A stretch of 64,000 nt of DNA, taken from the NCBI GenBank assembly GCA_947179485.1, contig OX359247.1, positions 59,245,131 to 59,309,130 on the forward strand, read 5' to 3'. Each line of letters starts with the position of its first letter. Within the stretch, counting starts at the first letter, position 1. Positions 60,943 to 64,000 of this stretch are shown one piece after another. The notes under the pieces were generated by a model. It saw only the letters and a list, made by a program, of their open reading frames with translations, was not told the DNA's origin and ran no database searches. The translations under genes were made by a program, and so were the position numbers. The stretch comes from Allacma fusca (lineage: Eukaryota > Arthropoda > Collembola > Symphypleona > Sminthuridae).

Positions 60943-61919
60943 TCTTCCGGTAGATACAGTTCATGCGGAGACCGACTCTGGTTAGATTCATTCGGACACA
61001 ACATTCAAATATTAAAAAAACGTTAGCACCAGTGGGAACACAACTGAAGGCTATTCAAGGTTGACGGAATGATAAAATTCGGATTAGAGATATACATAAT
61101 ATGCATATAATATCAAACTAAAAATTACAGTGTGTGTAATATTGAATTAAATTATGATAGATTAGAAAATAAATAAAATCATTGTGGAGGAAATCCTCAA
61201 TGAAAAATATATTTTTCGAATGTCCGTAATTTAACTATAAATGTTGTGGTGTTTTTAGAAATTTTTTATAAATTGTTAATATACCTCTCCTCTCAGCCAC
61301 AGCAATACAATGGCAAGTTAGTGGCCTCATTTTGTGTTTCTTCATCGTGATACTTATTGTGTATATTTATTAATTCAATAACTTTGCTTTGACTATTTTA
61401 AGTGTGTACTTTATGAATACGTCCGTTGCATTCAAAATTGTAGTGATTGTTTTCCCACAAATAAAATTAAAACAAATTTTTCGTGTACTATTAATTAGAT
61501 TCCATTTACTTGAAGATTCAAGCTCATGGTCAAGTTCGAGTCATGGGGTACGGTCAAATCAAATTGGAATAAGTCCCGAAACACGAGTATTCAATCTGGT
61601 CAAATAATCCAAGAATTACATGAAATCCCGAACTTATCTCATTCGAGTAGTATTTGAACTCAAAATTCCAGATTCAAGTAAAATTGAAAAAAGTACTTGA
61701 GTATTCGTTTAAGTCAAGTTCGTATACGATTTTTCAAATACTTACTTGACCCAGCACAACACTAATTATTCCATCCTTCAGTTGCAAAATAGATATTAAC
61801 ATGTAGAGAAGGAAATACTGTAAAATTGATAATGTAATAGTACATATCTACATAGGCACATCTCACAAAATTTTAAACTGAAAGGGATAAAAACCGTGTT
61901 AATGAACAACATAAACTAT
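60943..61919. other. AT-rich non-coding DNA with a TTCAAG-family element remnant
   Basis: No gene seen. From about 61.51 to 61.76 kb there are TCAAGT/ACTTGA units related to the hAT elements at 6.5 and 10.5 kb. Confidence 0.5.
61508..61764. mobile_element. Remnant or divergent short copy of the TTCAAG hAT family
   Basis: The right end, read inversely, is TAGTGTTGTGCTGGGTCAAG, close to TAGTGCTGCGCTCGGGTCAA at 10525. TCAAGT/ACTTGA units fill the interior. The left boundary and an 8-bp duplication could not be fixed. Confidence 0.55.
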
Positions 61920-63306
61920 CAGAGGTGTGGAAAATACAGGAAATTTATTATTGAAATACAAAATACAAATACGTTTTCAGAAAAGTTAAAATACAAATAT
62001 AAACTACAAATATCAGGTGTAACTTAGTTAAGATACAATATAAAATACAAATATCCAGAGTCATTTGGGCAAGATACAAAATAAAATACTTTCCTTCCAA
62101 CAAAAAGTGAAAATATGAAATATTTGTAATACGTGTGTATTTGAAATACGAAATACATATTGAAAATACTCTTGAATATATCTCAGAGTAATTACATATC
62201 TGAGATGTATCTAAAGTTTATTCTCCCAAAGTATTTTGTATAATTCGGCCAAATAATGTGATATTTAAAATTAAATCAACTTACGTAAGGTAACTGCATG
62301 TTATTAGACTTTAGAGTTGTGCATTTGTGTATTAAAGTAAATTAACATGGCCGCACGTACAGAATATTTTTCCTTTAAATAAATAATCTTATAACTCCTG
62401 GGTAATGTATTTATATTCGCGTCATTAAATTAGCTAGCTTTATAGTTCTCAGATACATTGAATTTTATGTATTTATACAGTAATTTCTTCAAACTAGTGT
62501 TTCTGTTCGGTATCGGGAATTCCCGAGGTTCCGGTTCGGTTTCGGGTCAACGATTTAAAGAACCGTTAAATTTCGGTCCGGTTTCGGGTCACGGGTTAAA
62601 GAACCGTTTCATTTCGGTCCGGTTTCGGGTACAAAAATTAAAACCGAAAGTGTTCGGGAAGGGCTTGTTAAAGCTGTAGTTTTGGATGAAAACGCGAAAC
62701 ATGCAATTGTCAAGCATCTGTCAACTATCTTTTGAAAATGCGACAAATTTTTCTACCGGTTCGGAAACGAACCGGAACCGGTTCGGGAACCGCTTTTATT
62801 TTCCGGATCGGTTCCGGGAAGGCAAAAATGCCCCCGACTCGAATATATCGATTCCAGTTTCGGGAACAGAAATGGGATTTTTTTCGGTTCGGGAAAACGA
62901 TTCCGGTCGAGTCCATGGTACCGTTCAGAAACACTATTTCAAACCCGTCAAACATGTTTCAAAAACTCGTTTAAAAATGTTTTAAATTTGTGCTTTTACA
63001 TTAAAAATATTTATTTGAGCATGCTTTAGAGACGACCTTTTGCCAGAGTCATGTATTTTAAAACTATAATTTGTATTTGAAATACTGACTGGGTAAATTT
63101 TATAAGATAAATAAATACAAAATACTATCACGTTCGTAATCTTCAAAATGCGAAATATAAAATACAGTAGACATGTTGGTGCTGACAAAATACGAAATAC
63201 AAAATACCTTAAACAATTTACGGCTAGAAAAATACCAAATACGAAATACTAAATGTATTTCAAATACTATTTCAATTACAATATTTCAAAATATTCCACA
63301 CCTCTG
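61920..63306. mobile_element. Non-autonomous hAT-type element, AAATAC-repeat family
   Basis: Ends CAGAGGTGTGGAAAATAC and ATATTCCACACCTCTG, flanked by the 8-bp TAAACTAT (61912-61919, 63307-63314). Both subterminal regions are packed with AAATACAAATAC-type units. The interior is split by the element at 62495-62936. No transposase. Confidence 0.88.
62495..62936. mobile_element. Non-autonomous hAT-type element, TTCGGG-repeat family (nested)
   Basis: Ends TAGTGTTTCTGTTCGGTA and its imperfect inverse. Flanks CTTCAAAC and TTTCAAAC match at 7 of 8 positions. The 442 bp are filled with GGTTCCGGTTCGGTTTCGGG-like units, much more GC-rich than the surroundings. Inserted inside the AAATAC-family element. 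Confidence 0.8.
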
Positions 63307-63314
63307 TAAACTAT

Positions 63315-64000
63315 ATATTTATAAAGAATGAAACTTGCGCATGTAGAATTATGGATAAATCAAGGCATGAATCATGAATCTGTGAAGTAAGCTTCGGAGT
63401 CAAGTTTAACATGTCTTGCGCTAAAAATAACGACATAACATGTTCGAAAATGAAACCAGAAAGAAATTGAAAACCTATGAAATTGCACATTTTAAGATTC
63501 TAAATTACTATTCAAATTAGCCCTTACAGAGTTTTCCCTCAGAACACTGTCCCAAAAATTATGCACATGGTATGGTGCAATCTCATTATCAAGTGACACT
63601 CAAATTCATACATACACTTTCACTGCATACTATATATAGTGACAAAACATTGTGCATATTACCTACTACTTTCATGAGTACTCATATATATGTATACAGT
63701 AAATTATTATTGTGAGATTGCGGGTTATTATTGTGAGAGTCAAATTTTGCTTCCCGTGAGAGATGCTCCTACTGTAAAGTACTGTATAAAGAATGCATTG
63801 TATTGTCTCTGTATCTGCAAAAATGTGCTTAAATAAGTGCTTATAAACACAAGTAAAACATTGCATAATTGTCGAAACTTTTATGTATAATTAGCACGCA
63901 CTGAAGAAAAAAGATGAAGAAATCCTTTGGAACTGCATATTTTAAATTACTTTTAAATGGTTCCTTGAAGATCTGTTCCAGGGGGTTATCCCATAATTAC
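63315..64000. other. AT-rich non-coding DNA to the window edge
   Basis: Only short AT-rich frames; nothing recognisable. Confidence 0.5.

Noticed and set aside
1-64000. CRISPR arrays, prokaryotic operons, rRNA or tRNA genes
   Set aside because: Tandem repeats present have no uniform spacers; genes are intron-containing; no cloverleaf or rRNA-like sequence was recognised by eye.

Overview
This is a window of an animal nuclear genome. The host genes have short introns (39 bp to a few kb) with GT-AG boundaries, intergenic DNA is AT-rich, and transposons are dense and often nested. A 7-TM receptor of the arthropod gustatory (GR) type, an ELOVL-type elongase and a PCF11 gene point to an arthropod. 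A non-insect hexapod such as a springtail would fit, but that is a guess. All host genes I can support lie on the minus strand.

Layout. 1-2.6 kb: 5' half of pcf11, running off the left edge. 2.6-9.1 kb: non-coding, with a 1.2-kb hAT-type element. 9.1-13.4 kb: a three-exon fatty-acid elongase with another hAT-type element in intron 2. 14.1-20.8 kb: a five-exon gene for an unrecognised secreted cysteine-rich protein, with a PIF/Harbinger-like element in its long intron. 20.8-49.6 kb: one intact LTR retrotransposon of 28,757 bp on the plus strand. 49.6-52.2 kb: an eight-exon GR-like receptor. 52.2-53.3 kb: a two-exon gene of unknown function. 54-64 kb: mostly nested TIR elements, plus a 263-codon single-TM protein gene at 60.15-60.94 kb.

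The main object is the giant retrotransposon. Its 582-bp LTRs showed no difference when read side by side, it is flanked by a 4-bp ATAT duplication, and it sits about 40 bp past the receptor stop codon. It carries a 3.1-kb leader with nine copies of a GGGCCG...GAGCGC motif, a 2,188-aa Gag with a CCHC knuckle and a FUS-like QGY-repeat domain, and a 2,398-aa Pol (protease, RT, RNase H, HHCC-DD35E integrase, GPY/F module). Pol also has a linker of about 630 aa and a C-terminal extension of about 610 aa. That extension is overlapped in another frame by five consecutive coiled-coil ORFs. Then come a small ORF resembling a free-standing GPY/F (Sm-like) module, a 2,189-aa ORF3 (RS-rich region, internal signal/TM segment, three furin-type sites), a 248-aa type I membrane protein, a 2.6-kb 3' region and a polypurine tract. 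The RT/IN motifs and GPY/F module place it in the Ty3/gypsy (Metaviridae) group. The accessory coding capacity is the novel part.

The host DNA also shows several hAT-type non-autonomous families with 8-bp duplications, each filled with its own short subterminal repeat (TTCAAG, GAAGG, AAATAC, TTCGGG). Exon models were built by hand from frame, phase and splice consensus; no homology search or transcript data were available.
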